The notes: a model not told the origin generated them from the sequence alone. DNA of 64,000 nt from CBDDBH01 sp965225625 (GCA_965225625.1 CBDDBH010000030.1:248001-312000); one strand, 5' to 3'. Shown: positions 8,592 to 18,032, numbered from the stretch's first letter. Program-made: numbers and translations.

Positions 8592-9692
8592 ATGATAAAA
8601 CACAACCCAAATAATGAACGAATTAAACGCAAATATCTGATATTTCTTAAAGAAGCCAAGCGTCAAAATGAGTCTTCAATTGATGCTGTTGCAAAGGCGT
8701 TAAGTCGGTTTGAGTCATATACCAAATGCCGTGATTTTAAGGCTTTCCACTTCGAGCAAGCAGTCGGTTTTAAAGCGCATCTGGCTAATCAAGATAATCA
8801 GCAAACAGGAAAAAACCTTAGCAAGGCAACGCTCAATTCTACACTCAGGCAATTAAAAGCATTCTTCCAATGGCTGGCTATGCAGTCAGGCTATAAATCT
8901 CGAATTAGTTATACCGATACGGAATATTTTAACTTATCTGATAAAGATACTCGTATTGCAACGGCACGACGTGAAACGGCTGTGCCTACACTGGAACAGA
9001 TAAAGCATGTCATTGAAACAATGCCAAGCAATACCGAGATAGAAAGGCGAAATCGTAGCCTTATCGCTTTTACACTTTTAACGGGTGCTAGAGATAGTGC
9101 CACGGCATCAATGAAACTAAAGCATATTGATATGGTTAATAATTGTGTGTTTCAAGATGCCAGAGAGGTTAAGACTAAATTTAGCAAAACTTTTACGACT
9201 TTTTTCTTTCCGGTGGGTAATGAGATCCAGGAAATTGTTTTTAACTGGGTGAATTATCTTAAAGATGAATTACTTTGGGGGAATGATGATCCTTTGTTTC
9301 CTAAAACCAATATCATTACAGGTGAGGACAGAATATTTAAAGCGTCTGGCTTAAAGTGTGAACATTGGAGTACTGCATCACCAATACGCGCTATTTTTAA
9401 AGATGCGTTTGAGTTGGCCGATTTGCCACATTTTAATCCACATAGCTTTCGTAAAACACTGGTTACACTTGGACAAAAACTTTGCAGAACACCAGAAGAA
9501 TTTAAGTCGTGGAGTCAAAATCTAGGGCATGAGGATGTATTAACGACGTTATATAGTTATGGTGAAGTGCAGCAACATCGGCAAGGCGAGATTATTCAGC
9601 AATTGAAATCTCCACGGCAATCTGGTGAACAGAATATAAATGAAATTGTAAGAGCAACGATTCTGGAAATGAACAATCAGAATACAAGTTAA
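8592..9692 (+). CDS. Tyrosine-type site-specific integrase
   Basis: This 366-residue recombinase has an N-terminal SAM-like core-binding domain (about 1-105) and a catalytic domain. The active-site set is visible: Arg167 in LLTGARDSA, His284 and Arg287 in HSFRKTL, His313 in LGHEDV, and a Tyr nucleophile at 321 or 323 (TTLYSYGEV). The gene is markedly more AT-rich than the nuo operon, which is typical of mobile DNA. It ends about 100 bp before a tRNA-Leu 3' end (9789-9812) that looks like its attachment site. It probably integrated the preceding accessory segment. Confidence 0.88.
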   Translation: MIKHNPNNERIKRKYLIFLKEAKRQNESSIDAVAKALSRFESYTKCRDFKAFHFEQAVGFKAHLANQDNQQTGKNLSKATLNSTLRQLKAFFQWLAMQSGYKSRISYTDTEYFNLSDKDTRIATARRETAVPTLEQIKHVIETMPSNTEIERRNRSLIAFTLLTGARDSATASMKLKHIDMVNNCVFQDAREVKTKFSKTFTTFFFPVGNEIQEIVFNWVNYLKDELLWGNDDPLFPKTNIITGEDRIFKASGLKCEHWSTASPIRAIFKDAFELADLPHFNPHSFRKTLVTLGQKLCRTPEEFKSWSQNLGHEDVLTTLYSYGEVQQHRQGEIIQQLKSPRQSGEQNINEIVRATILEMNNQNTS

Positions 9693-9714
9693 AAAATATG
9701 GGTTGTATTAAAAG

Positions 9715-9739
9715 CTGGGGGCATATTTGGGGGCATATT
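9715..9739 (+). repeat. Short direct repeat beside the integrase
   Basis: Two adjacent copies of GGGGGCATATTT follow the integrase stop, about 50 bp before the tRNA-Leu fragment. Short direct repeats near att cores often serve as arm-type integrase or excisionase sites; that role here is an inference. Confidence 0.4.
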
Positions 9740-9788
9740 TCCATAACTGAAATAATAAACTCATTTAATTTAAGTGTTTAATAGCTAT

Positions 9789-9812
9789 GTTCGACTCCGG
9801 CCATCGGCACCA
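9789..9812 (+). other. tRNA-Leu 3' end remnant: probable integration attachment site (att)
   Basis: The stretch reads as the end of a tRNA: T-loop TTCGACT, T-stem 3' strand CCGGC, acceptor 3' strand CATCGGC, discriminator A, then CCA. The matching 5' acceptor would be GCCGATG, as in tRNA-Leu. Upstream bases (ATAGCTAT) cannot form the T-stem, so only the 3' end is present. Integrases commonly use tRNA 3' ends and leave such a copy at one end of the element. The rest of the gap, 9693-9999, shows no gene; the nuoA promoter should lie within it. Confidence 0.65.
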
Positions 9813-9999
9813 AATGGCAGCAACTGCGCCGTGGTTCAATCCCGTAATTCGTCGGATTGCGATTTCAGCAAATGGTTCATCACCATGCACTGGAACTCAC
9901 TCCACTGAGCGGGCAATAAACGCTACAATGCGCTGTTAACGTGTGCGCGCCATTTAGGCGTGCGATAGCGATTGTTTGGAACTGGATCGAGGCAAAATA

Positions 10000-10356
10000 G
10001 TGTTAACGCAGTATCTGCCAATTCTGATTTTTGTGCTTGTCGGCATTGTAGTGGGCGCGGTCTCGATTACGGCGGGCTACCTGCTCGGACCGAGTAACCC
10101 GACTGATGAAAAATTATCTCCTTACGAATGTGGATTCGAGGCGTTCGAGGATGCGCGAATGCAGTTCGACGTGCGCTATTACCTGGTCGCTATTTTGTTC
10201 ATTTTGTTTGATCTCGAAATTGCGTTTTTGTTTCCCTGGGCGGTAGTATTAAGAGAGATCGGGATGTTTGGATTCGTCGCCATGATGATATTTCTGACCG
10301 TGTTGGTTGTCGGCTTTATTTATGAGTGGAAAAAGGGAGCTCTGGAATGGGAGTAG
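10000..10356 (+). CDS. nuoA: NADH-quinone oxidoreductase subunit A
   Basis: This membrane subunit of respiratory complex I has 118 residues from the GTG at 10000, placed 7 nt after GAGG. A TTG at 9976 is the only longer option and has no better signal. It shows three transmembrane helices, the loop motif SPYECGFEAFEDAR, and FDLEIAFLFPWA, which are the conserved ND3 signatures including the loop Cys. It is the first gene of the nuo operon and overlaps nuoB by 10 bp. Length matches the usual 118-120. Confidence 0.93.
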   Translation: MLTQYLPILIFVLVGIVVGAVSITAGYLLGPSNPTDEKLSPYECGFEAFEDARMQFDVRYYLVAILFILFDLEIAFLFPWAVVLREIGMFGFVAMMIFLTVLVVGFIYEWKKGALEWE

Positions 10357-10823
10357 AGGGCTTACTTGAGAAGGGCGTAGTCACAACGTCACTGGATTCG
10401 GTAATTAACTGGGCGCGCACGGGATCCATGTGGCCGATGACGTTCGGATTGGCGTGCTGCGCAGTTGAGATGATGCACGCCGGAGCCGCTCGCTATGACC
10501 TGGACCGTTTCGGCGTAATTTTTCGGCCCAGCCCGCGCCAGTCAGACGTAATGATCGTCGCGGGCACGCTGGTCAACAAAATGGCGCCGGCATTGCGCAA
10601 GGTCTATGACCAAATGTCTGAACCGCGATGGGTGATCTCGATGGGATCCTGTGCGAACGGCGGCGGTTATTATCATTATTCGTATTCGGTCGTGCGCGGC
10701 TGTGATCGGATTGTCCCCGTGGATGTCTATGTGCCTGGCTGTCCGCCCACGGCTGAAGCTTTGTTGTACGGAGTCATTCAGCTGCAGAAAAAAATCAAGC
10801 GCACCAACACTATCGCTCGGTGA
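10347..10823 (+). CDS. nuoB: NADH-quinone oxidoreductase subunit B (N2 cluster)
   Basis: The protein has 158 residues from the ATG at 10347, inside the end of nuoA, with GGGAG upstream. It holds the terminal 4Fe-4S cluster N2, whose ligands are visible: tandem Cys in GLACCAVEMM, Cys in SMGSCANGGGYYHYSYS, and Cys in VYVPGCPPTAEAL. It passes electrons to quinone at the interface with NuoD and NuoH in the peripheral arm. An upstream in-frame start at 10326 would add seven atypical residues. Confidence 0.95.
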   Translation: MGVEGLLEKGVVTTSLDSVINWARTGSMWPMTFGLACCAVEMMHAGAARYDLDRFGVIFRPSPRQSDVMIVAGTLVNKMAPALRKVYDQMSEPRWVISMGSCANGGGYYHYSYSVVRGCDRIVPVDVYVPGCPPTAEALLYGVIQLQKKIKRTNTIAR

Positions 10824-10872
10824 AAGGTGTCGGCGTCTATGGTTAAGTCTGTGGCGGCGCTGGCTGGCCCTT

Positions 10873-11535
10873 GTGCAGCAGCATTTCGGTGAGCGTGTGC
10901 TGAGCTGCGACACCGCAACTCAACCGCTCACCATCGATGTGTCGGCAACATCCTTGTTGGAGATTTGTACGACGCTACGCGACCACGAGTCATTTCGCTT
11001 CGAGCAGTTGAGCGATCTGTGCGGCATTGATTACATCGATTATGGCAAGGTCGATTGGGAAACTAACCAAGCAAGCGTGTCGGGCTTCAGTCGTGGCCGT
11101 GCCAGCGATACCCCACCGGAGCGCCAACTGCAACGGCCGCGGTTTGCAGTTGTCTACCATCTGCTCTCGGTGAGCAAGAATCGTCGCTTGCGAGTGCGTT
11201 CCTATCCGCAAGGTGAACCGCCGCAAATAGATTCCGTGACCGATGTGTGGGCGTCAGCCAACTGGTATGAACGCGAAGCGTTCGACCTGTTTGGTGTGTT
11301 ATTCGATGGCCACCCTGATCTGCGTAGGATCTTGACGGATTACGGATTCGTCGGGCATCCGTTCCGTAAGGACTTCCCGCTCAACGGACATGTAGAGGTC
11401 CGCTATGACCCGGAGAAGAAGCGGGTCGTCTATCAACCCGTAACGTTCGAAAACCGAGTGCTGGTTCCGCGGGTGATCCGGGACGACAATCGCTTTGTGC
11501 AGGACCCATCAGCCGGGGACGCGTCGGATGCCTGA
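10873..11535 (+). CDS. nuoC: NADH-quinone oxidoreductase subunit C
   Basis: This is the 30-kDa subunit of the peripheral arm. The family signature is complete: WYEREAFDLFGVLFDGHPD, RRILTDYGF and HPFRKDFPL. The start is uncertain. GTG at 10873 gives 220 residues (MQQHFGERVLS) but has no clear ribosome binding site. An ATG at 10839 with AAAGG upstream begins MVKSVAALAG in another frame and would run into the gene only with a one-base change near 10860-10870. That could be a sequencing slip or a real frameshift. The 3' end overlaps nuoD by 8 bp. Confidence 0.85.
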   Translation: MQQHFGERVLSCDTATQPLTIDVSATSLLEICTTLRDHESFRFEQLSDLCGIDYIDYGKVDWETNQASVSGFSRGRASDTPPERQLQRPRFAVVYHLLSVSKNRRLRVRSYPQGEPPQIDSVTDVWASANWYEREAFDLFGVLFDGHPDLRRILTDYGFVGHPFRKDFPLNGHVEVRYDPEKKRVVYQPVTFENRVLVPRVIRDDNRFVQDPSAGDASDA

Positions 11536-12781
11536 GATCCGCAACATGACGCTCAACTTCGGTCCCCAGCATCCAGCTGCGCACGGCGTATTGCGGCTGA
11601 TCCTGGAAACCGATGGTGAAGTCATTGAGCGAGCTGATCCACACATCGGACTGCTGCATCGAGGCACGGAGAAACTCGCCGAGAGCAAACCGTACAATCA
11701 AAGTATCGGTTACATGGATCGCCTTGATTACGTCTCCATGATGTGCAACGAACACGCTTATGTGATGGCCATTGAGAGCCTTCTCGGCGTGACGCCGCCG
11801 CCACGTGCGCAATACATACGCGTTTTATTCGACGAGATCACACGGATTCTGAATCACCTCATGTGGCTGGGCTCGCATGGTCTGGATATTGGCGCAATGA
11901 CGGTATTTCTGTATTGCTTTCGTGAGCGCGAAGACCTGATGGATTGCTACGAGGCGGTGTCTGGCACGCGCATGCATGCGACTTACTATCGGCCCGGCGG
12001 CGTCTATCGTGACCTGCCGTCGAGGATGCCTGAATATCAGATATCACAGTGGCGTAGCGAGAAAACGGCCGAGCGACTTAACCAGGCGCGACAAGGATCG
12101 CTGCTCGATTTTATCGATGACTTCGCGGATCGCTTTCCGTCCTGCGTCGATCAATACGAAACCTTGCTTACCGATAACAGAATCTGGAAACAACGCACTG
12201 TTGGAATTGGCGTTGTGAGTCCGGAACGGGCGTTACAACTGGGCTTTACCGGGCCTATGTTGCGTGGTTCCGGCGTGGAATGGGATTTACGCAAAAAGCA
12301 GCCCTACGAGGTTTACAGCCAGCTCGATTTTGACATTCCGGTGGGCACCACCGGCGACTGTTACGACCGCTACCTTGTACGTATTGAGGAGATGCGCCAA
12401 TCGGCACGAATAGTAAAGCAATGCGTTGCCTGGCTACGCGAGCACCCGGGTGCGGTTATGCTCGATGACCACAAACTGTCGCCGCCGCCGCGCGAGACGA
12501 TGAAAGGCGATATGGAATCGCTAATCCACCATTTTAAATTGTTTACCGAAGGATACTGCGTACCCGCTGGCGAGACATATGCCGCGGTCGAGCACCCGAA
12601 AGGTGAGTTTGGAATCTACCTGGTTTCTGATGGGGCCAATAAACCCTACCGCGTAAAAATCCGCGCTCCGGGGTTTGCCCACCTTGCGTCGATGGATGAA
12701 ATGACACGTGGACATATGTTGGCGGACGTCGTTGCCATCATTGGCACGCAAGACATTGTCTTTGGTGAGATCGACCGCTAA
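11528..12781 (+). CDS. nuoD: NADH-quinone oxidoreductase subunit D
   Basis: The 49-kDa subunit has 417 residues, starting MPEIRNMTLNFGPQHPAAHG at 11528. It lines the quinone pocket and derives from the NiFe hydrogenase large subunit, without the metal ligands. Conserved features are GPQHPAAHGVLRL, the HRGTEK motif and DPHIGLLHRG near the quinone site, and the C-terminal DIVFGEIDR. nuoC and nuoD are separate here, unlike the E. coli fusion. The stop overlaps the nuoE start by one base. Confidence 0.96.
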   Translation: MPEIRNMTLNFGPQHPAAHGVLRLILETDGEVIERADPHIGLLHRGTEKLAESKPYNQSIGYMDRLDYVSMMCNEHAYVMAIESLLGVTPPPRAQYIRVLFDEITRILNHLMWLGSHGLDIGAMTVFLYCFREREDLMDCYEAVSGTRMHATYYRPGGVYRDLPSRMPEYQISQWRSEKTAERLNQARQGSLLDFIDDFADRFPSCVDQYETLLTDNRIWKQRTVGIGVVSPERALQLGFTGPMLRGSGVEWDLRKKQPYEVYSQLDFDIPVGTTGDCYDRYLVRIEEMRQSARIVKQCVAWLREHPGAVMLDDHKLSPPPRETMKGDMESLIHHFKLFTEGYCVPAGETYAAVEHPKGEFGIYLVSDGANKPYRVKIRAPGFAHLASMDEMTRGHMLADVVAIIGTQDIVFGEIDR

Positions 12782-13275
12782 TGGCTACGACCGATCTGCA
12801 GCTGTCGGAACATGCGCGTTCGGTTATCGACGCGGCTATTGCGAAATATCCCCCCGAGCAAAAGCGCTCGGCGGTGCTGGCTGCACTGCGCGAAGTTCAG
12901 CATGAAAACGCAGGTTATCTGACCACTGAATTGATGGACGCAGTCGCGCGGCGTCTGGACATGTCGTCAATCGCCGTCTATGAGGTCGCGAGTTTTTATT
13001 CCATGCTCGAGACCGCTCCGGTCGGCCGGCATAGTGTTTCGGTGTGCACCAACATCTCGTGCATGCTGCGCGGCGGTGAGGAAATCGTGGCACATATCGA
13101 GAGCGCCCTGGATATCAAGCTCGGTGCAAGCACGCTGGACGGACGCATCTACCTCAAGCAGGAGGAAGAATGTCTCGCGGCTTGTTGTGGTGCGCCGATG
13201 ATGATGGTCGATCACAAATACCACGAGAATCTCACGACCGACGCCGTCGATGCGATTCTGGCCGAATTGAAATGA
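12781..13275 (+). CDS. nuoE: NADH-quinone oxidoreductase subunit E (2Fe-2S)
   Basis: The 24-kDa subunit has 164 residues and a thioredoxin-like fold with cluster N1a. The four Cys ligands are seen as CTNISC (second Cys of the pair near GMLRGG-type sequence) and CLAACCGAP. It belongs to the NADH-oxidising module with NuoF and NuoG. The ATG shares its A with the nuoD stop, and the end overlaps nuoF (ATGA), consistent with translational coupling. Confidence 0.94.
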   Translation: MATTDLQLSEHARSVIDAAIAKYPPEQKRSAVLAALREVQHENAGYLTTELMDAVARRLDMSSIAVYEVASFYSMLETAPVGRHSVSVCTNISCMLRGGEEIVAHIESALDIKLGASTLDGRIYLKQEEECLAACCGAPMMMVDHKYHENLTTDAVDAILAELK

Positions 13276-14576
13276 GCGAACCGCCGCTAAACGAGGTTTG
13301 CTACGCAACGTTGGGACATGAACAGCCCTGGCAGCTCGACACCTATTTGCAGCTGGGTGGCTACGACGCGTGGAAGAAAATCCTCAAAGAGGGCACCTCG
13401 CGCGAAGCGATTATAGAAGAAGTTAAAAGTTCCGGCTTGCGTGGCCGGGGTGGAGCCGGATTTCCCGCTGGGCTGAAGTGGAGTTTCATGCCCAAAGAAG
13501 TTACCCGCCAACACTATATCGTTTGCAATTCCGATGAGAGTGAACCGGGTACCTGCAAAGACAGGGATCTGTTGCGCTTTAACCCGCATGCATTAGTCGA
13601 AGGCATGGCGATCGCCGGGTACGCCATTGGCGCAACCGTCGGCTACAACTATATGCGTGGTGAGTTCATGGATGAACCTAACGCTCGCTTCGAGGCGGCG
13701 TTAGCGGAGGCTTATGCGCAGGGCTTGCTCGGCAAGAATATACAGGGTAGCGGGGTGGACTTCGATCTTTACAATCATCTCGGCGCCGGCGCCTATATCT
13801 GCGGTGAGGAAACCGCCTTGCTTGAATCTTTGGAAGGCAAGAAGGGCATGCCCAGATTCAAGCCGCCGTTTCCGGCTACCTATGGTCTTTATGGTTGTCC
13901 TACGACCCTCAACAATACCGAGACGCTGGCATCCGTACCCACCATCATGCGTCGCGGCGCGCAGTGGTTTGCAGAGTTGGGCAAGCCGAAAAGCGGTGGC
14001 ACGAAATTGTTTTCCGTCAGCGGGCATGTGGAAAACCCCGGAAATTTCGAAGTCCGTATGGGTATACCGTTTCGTACCTTACTGGAGATGGCCGGCGGGG
14101 TGTGGAAAGGGCGCAAACTCAAAGCGGTCATTCCCGGCGGCTCCTCCGTGCCCGTGTTGCCGGGCGAGATCATGATGGACGTCGACATGGACTACGACTC
14201 CATTACCGCAGCGGGATCGTTGTTGGGATCCGGCGCCGTCGTCGTCATGGATGAAACCACCTGCATGGTCAACATGCTGCGGCGTATTGCGCGCTTCTAT
14301 ATGGCCGAATCCTGCGGTCAGTGCACGCCCTGCCGTGAGGGCACCGGCTGGTTGTATCGCATGCTGACCCGGATTGTCGATGGCCAGGGGCGATTGGAGG
14401 ATTTGGACAAACTGGTAGACGTCGCCAACAAGATTGAAGGCCGCACGATTTGCGCATTAGGTGATGCCGCAGCCTGGCCGGTACAAGGCATGTTGAAACA
14501 TTATCGGCATGAATTCGAGTATTTCATTGAACACGGACGCAGCATTGTCGATGGCTCGCCAAGCGCCGCGGCCTGA
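13272..14576 (+). CDS. nuoF: NADH-quinone oxidoreductase subunit F (FMN, NADH binding)
   Basis: The 51-kDa subunit has 434 residues from the ATG at 13272. It oxidises NADH and passes electrons from FMN to cluster N3. Visible motifs are the FMN/NADH-binding GRGGAGFPAGLKWSF and GAGAYICGEETALLESLEG, and the 4Fe-4S ligands ESCGQCTPCREGTGW plus a later Cys in TICALGDAA. It begins within the nuoE stop and ends 6 bp before nuoG. Confidence 0.96.
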   Translation: MSEPPLNEVCYATLGHEQPWQLDTYLQLGGYDAWKKILKEGTSREAIIEEVKSSGLRGRGGAGFPAGLKWSFMPKEVTRQHYIVCNSDESEPGTCKDRDLLRFNPHALVEGMAIAGYAIGATVGYNYMRGEFMDEPNARFEAALAEAYAQGLLGKNIQGSGVDFDLYNHLGAGAYICGEETALLESLEGKKGMPRFKPPFPATYGLYGCPTTLNNTETLASVPTIMRRGAQWFAELGKPKSGGTKLFSVSGHVENPGNFEVRMGIPFRTLLEMAGGVWKGRKLKAVIPGGSSVPVLPGEIMMDVDMDYDSITAAGSLLGSGAVVVMDETTCMVNMLRRIARFYMAESCGQCTPCREGTGWLYRMLTRIVDGQGRLEDLDKLVDVANKIEGRTICALGDAAAWPVQGMLKHYRHEFEYFIEHGRSIVDGSPSAAA

Positions 14577-14582
14577 ACGCTC

Positions 14583-16967
14583 ATGACGGACGATCTGGTA
14601 AACATCGAAGTTGACGGCAAAAGCTTGCAGGCCCGTAAGGGCAGCATGCTGATAGAGGCAACCGATGCGGCCGATATCTATGTGCCGCGTTTTTGCTACC
14701 ACGGCAAACTGTCGGTTGCGGCTAATTGCCGCATGTGCCTGGTCGAAGTGGAAAAAGCGCCGAAGCCGCTGCCGGCATGTGCGACGCCGGTGATGGAGGG
14801 CATGAAGGTCCAAACCCGGTCGCCACTGGCGATCGACGCGCAACGCTCGACTATGGAATTTTTGTTAATTAACCACCCGCTGGATTGTCCAATTTGTGAC
14901 CAGGGTGGCGAATGCGAGTTACAGGATCTGGCAATGGGCTACGGCGCCGGTGTGTCGCGCTATAGCGAGCGCAAACGTGTCGTCAAGGACAAAAACATTG
15001 GTCCGCTTATTCAGACCGATATGACGCGTTGCATACATTGCACACGCTGTGTGCGCTTCGGTGAAGAAATTGCGGGACTGCGCGAACTCGGTGCAACCGG
15101 GCGTGGCGAAAACATGGAGATCGGTACCTACGTCGAACAGGCTGTTGCCTCCGAGCTGTCCGGCAATGTCATTGATCTCTGTCCTGTTGGTGCGCTCACC
15201 TCGAAACCTTATCGGTATTCGGCCAGGGCCTGGGAGCTGCGCGAGTTTCCGGGTATTGCCGCACATGACGGCATCGGCTCGAACATCGCACTGCATGTCA
15301 AAGGCAACATCGTCAAGCGTGTGGTGCCACGAGAGAACGCGGCCACCAACGAGGTCTGGCTGTCCGATCGCGATCGCTATTCCTATGAAGGCCTGCACTC
15401 GAGCGAGCGATTAACCCGGCCGATGATCAAACAGCAGGACCAGTGGATCGAGACCGATTGGCCAACCGCGCTGTCAGCACTCGTCGATGGCGTGCAAAAA
15501 ACGATTAATACCCATGGGCCCGAGCAGCTCGGCGTGTTGTTGTCCCCGGGGTCCACGCTGGAAGAACTGTACCTTGCGCAATCCTTGTTTCGCGGTATCG
15601 GCGTGCACAATATCGATCATCGCTTGCGCCAAACTGATTTCAGCGATCAAAACAATGCGCCTTTGTATCCGGCATTGGGCGCCACAATACAGGAGCTCGA
15701 ACACATCGATGGCGCACTGCTGATCGGCAGCAACGTGCGTAAAGAACAACCGCTTATCAACCACCGCCTGCGTAAGGCCTCACTGCGTGGCGCCGCGCTG
15801 ATGGTGGTGAACCCTATCGACTTTGAATTTAACTGGGCCTGCAGCACGTGTTGCGTGGTAGCGCCGGACGCACTGGTTGGCGCCTTGGCACGGATCGCCA
15901 AGGCGTTACTAGCCGGTGCAACGCAGTATCCGCAGTGGTCTGAATTGCTTGCCAGCGTTGAGGTCGATGAAAACTCGCAGAAGATTGCAGCGCAATTGAC
16001 TGCGACGAACGACGCCGTGGTATTGCTCGGTAACCTGGCGCATGCACATCCGCAGTTCGCGCAACTGCGCGCGTTGGCGGGGTTGATCGCGCAGCTCAGC
16101 GGCTCACGCCTGGGAGCTTTGGGCGAAGCGGCTAATAGTTGCGGCGGTTGGTTGGCCGGCGCAGTTCCGCATCGCCAGGCTGGCGGCGTGCCAGTGGCGG
16201 TGGCCGGAATGACGGCCAGCGCAATGCTTGAGCGTGGCCGCAAAGCCTACGTGTTATTGGGGATGGAACCCGAATTCGATTGTGCCGATCCCGCGGCTGC
16301 ATCTACCGCGATGACCGCCGCCGAGTTTGTCGCCGTGCTTACGGCCTACCGCACCGAAGCGATGTGCGAATACGCCGACGTCCTGTTACCTATTGCGCAA
16401 TTTGCCGAGACCGACGGAACCTATGTCAACAATACCGGCGTCTGGCAGAGTTTCGACGCAGCGGTGCGGCCGCCGGGCGATGCACGTCCCGCCTGGCGGA
16501 TCTTGCGCGTGTTGGGCAACGAGTTCGGCATTGATGGATTTGACTACCAGACCGGCGAAGATGTGCGGGCCGCAATCCGCGCGACGGTGCCCGCTGCCAC
16601 CGACAATAATGTCGGCGTCCTGGCTGCGCCGGCGCAACTCAGTTTAGCCGACGGCGCCGGTGTGCAGCGTATTACCGAGGTCCCTGCCTATTCAGTCGAT
16701 CCAACGGTGCGGCGCGCGCCGGCGTTACAACAGACCCAGGATTGCGCTGATGGGCGAGCTCACGTTAATCCGGTACTGGCGCAATCGCTGGGGATGCAAG
16801 AGGGTGATCCAGTATTGATCGAACAAAACGGGGGCGCGGCGACCTTGCCGATTGTCCTCGATTCACGCGTGCCGCCCGGCTGCGTCCTTGTCCACGGCGC
16901 CCAGGCGGCGGTTGCGACTCTGGGTGCGGCCTACGGTCAGGTATCGCTCAGCAAACCGGCATCGTAG
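14583..16967 (+). CDS. nuoG: NADH-quinone oxidoreductase subunit G
   Basis: The 75-kDa subunit has 794 residues. The N-terminal 2Fe-2S ferredoxin domain (CYHGKLSVAANCRMCLVEVE, about 38-55) is followed by the His/Cys-ligated N5 cluster (HPLDCPICDQGGECELQD) and the N4 cluster (CIHCTRCVRFGEE plus CPVGAL). A long molybdopterin-oxidoreductase-like domain without cofactor makes up the rest. It carries electrons from NuoF toward NuoI. The C-terminal third is less conserved, as in other NuoG proteins. It is followed by nuoH after 3 bp. Confidence 0.95.
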   Translation: MTDDLVNIEVDGKSLQARKGSMLIEATDAADIYVPRFCYHGKLSVAANCRMCLVEVEKAPKPLPACATPVMEGMKVQTRSPLAIDAQRSTMEFLLINHPLDCPICDQGGECELQDLAMGYGAGVSRYSERKRVVKDKNIGPLIQTDMTRCIHCTRCVRFGEEIAGLRELGATGRGENMEIGTYVEQAVASELSGNVIDLCPVGALTSKPYRYSARAWELREFPGIAAHDGIGSNIALHVKGNIVKRVVPRENAATNEVWLSDRDRYSYEGLHSSERLTRPMIKQQDQWIETDWPTALSALVDGVQKTINTHGPEQLGVLLSPGSTLEELYLAQSLFRGIGVHNIDHRLRQTDFSDQNNAPLYPALGATIQELEHIDGALLIGSNVRKEQPLINHRLRKASLRGAALMVVNPIDFEFNWACSTCCVVAPDALVGALARIAKALLAGATQYPQWSELLASVEVDENSQKIAAQLTATNDAVVLLGNLAHAHPQFAQLRALAGLIAQLSGSRLGALGEAANSCGGWLAGAVPHRQAGGVPVAVAGMTASAMLERGRKAYVLLGMEPEFDCADPAAASTAMTAAEFVAVLTAYRTEAMCEYADVLLPIAQFAETDGTYVNNTGVWQSFDAAVRPPGDARPAWRILRVLGNEFGIDGFDYQTGEDVRAAIRATVPAATDNNVGVLAAPAQLSLADGAGVQRITEVPAYSVDPTVRRAPALQQTQDCADGRAHVNPVLAQSLGMQEGDPVLIEQNGGAATLPIVLDSRVPPGCVLVHGAQAAVATLGAAYGQVSLSKPAS

Positions 16968-16970
16968 GGC

Positions 16971-18032
16971 ATGCTGGAAACATTGACCGCGCTACTCGCC
17001 TGGGTGCCCGAACCGGCGCTTAGCATCAGCCTGATCCTGATCAAGATCGTTACGATAATCGTACCGTTGATGCTGTGCGTTGCTTATCTACCTTTCGCGG
17101 AACGCAAGATAATTGGCTACATGCAGGTGCGTCTGGGACCGAATCGTGTCGGCCCCAAGGGCTGGGGGCAGCCAATCGCGGATGCGCTCAAGCTGATGTT
17201 TAAAGAAATTGTGATTCCATCGGGCGCCAACAAGTTGCTGTTTATCGCCGCCCCCATTATCGCGCTCGCCCCGGCACTCGCGGCGTGGGCCGTTATTCCG
17301 TTCGACGCTCACCTGGTGCTGGCCGATGTCAACGCCGGCTTACTTTATATTCTGGCGCTCACCTCGCTGGGCGTGTACGGGATCATCATTGCCGGCTGGT
17401 CATCTAATTCGAAATACGCCTTTTTCGGCGCCATGCGCGCTGCCGCGCAGATTGTTTCCTATGAGATAGCGATGGGGTTTGCGTTGGTTGCCGTGCTGAT
17501 TGCCGCGGGCAGCCTCAACTTAGGCGATATCGTCCTGGCGCAAAGCGGGTTCGGATTTCTTACCTGGTTTTGGCTACCGCTGTTTCCGATTCTACTGGTG
17601 TATTTCATTTCGGGACTTGCGGAAACCAACCGCGCGCCCTTCGATGTCAGCGAAGGGGAATCCGAAATCGTCGCCGGGTTTCATGTCGAATATTCGGGCA
17701 TGGCTTTTGCGGTTTTTTTTATGGCCGAATACGCCAACATGATACTGATATCCGTGTTGGCGGCGGTGATGTTTCTCGGTGGTTGGTTGTCGCCGTTCGA
17801 GGGGATCCCGCTGCTTGACGGCATCACCGCGTGGATCCCGGGGCTATTGTGGCTTTTCTTGAAGACGTCGTTTTTTCTGTTCTTTTTTCTCTGGTTGCGT
17901 GCCACCTTTCCCCGTTACCGTTACGACCAGGTCATGCGGCTGGGGTGGAAAGTATTTATTCCAATTACCATCGTCTGGTTGGTGCTGGTGGCCGGCATGG
18001 TGATCCTGGCGATACCGCCGTGGTTTGATTGA
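16971..18032 (+). CDS. nuoH: NADH-quinone oxidoreductase subunit H
   Basis: This 353-residue membrane protein has about eight helices and forms the base of the quinone channel next to NuoB and NuoD. Signatures are PFAERKIIGYMQVRLGPNRV, LAETNRAPFDVSEGESE and the C-terminal TFPRYRYDQVMRLGWK. The acidic loop residues proposed to take part in coupling are present. The start is 3 bp after the nuoG stop, and the coding end precedes the nuoI start. Confidence 0.96.
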   Translation: MLETLTALLAWVPEPALSISLILIKIVTIIVPLMLCVAYLPFAERKIIGYMQVRLGPNRVGPKGWGQPIADALKLMFKEIVIPSGANKLLFIAAPIIALAPALAAWAVIPFDAHLVLADVNAGLLYILALTSLGVYGIIIAGWSSNSKYAFFGAMRAAAQIVSYEIAMGFALVAVLIAAGSLNLGDIVLAQSGFGFLTWFWLPLFPILLVYFISGLAETNRAPFDVSEGESEIVAGFHVEYSGMAFAVFFMAEYANMILISVLAAVMFLGGWLSPFEGIPLLDGITAWIPGLLWLFLKTSFFLFFFLWLRATFPRYRYDQVMRLGWKVFIPITIVWLVLVAGMVILAIPPWFD

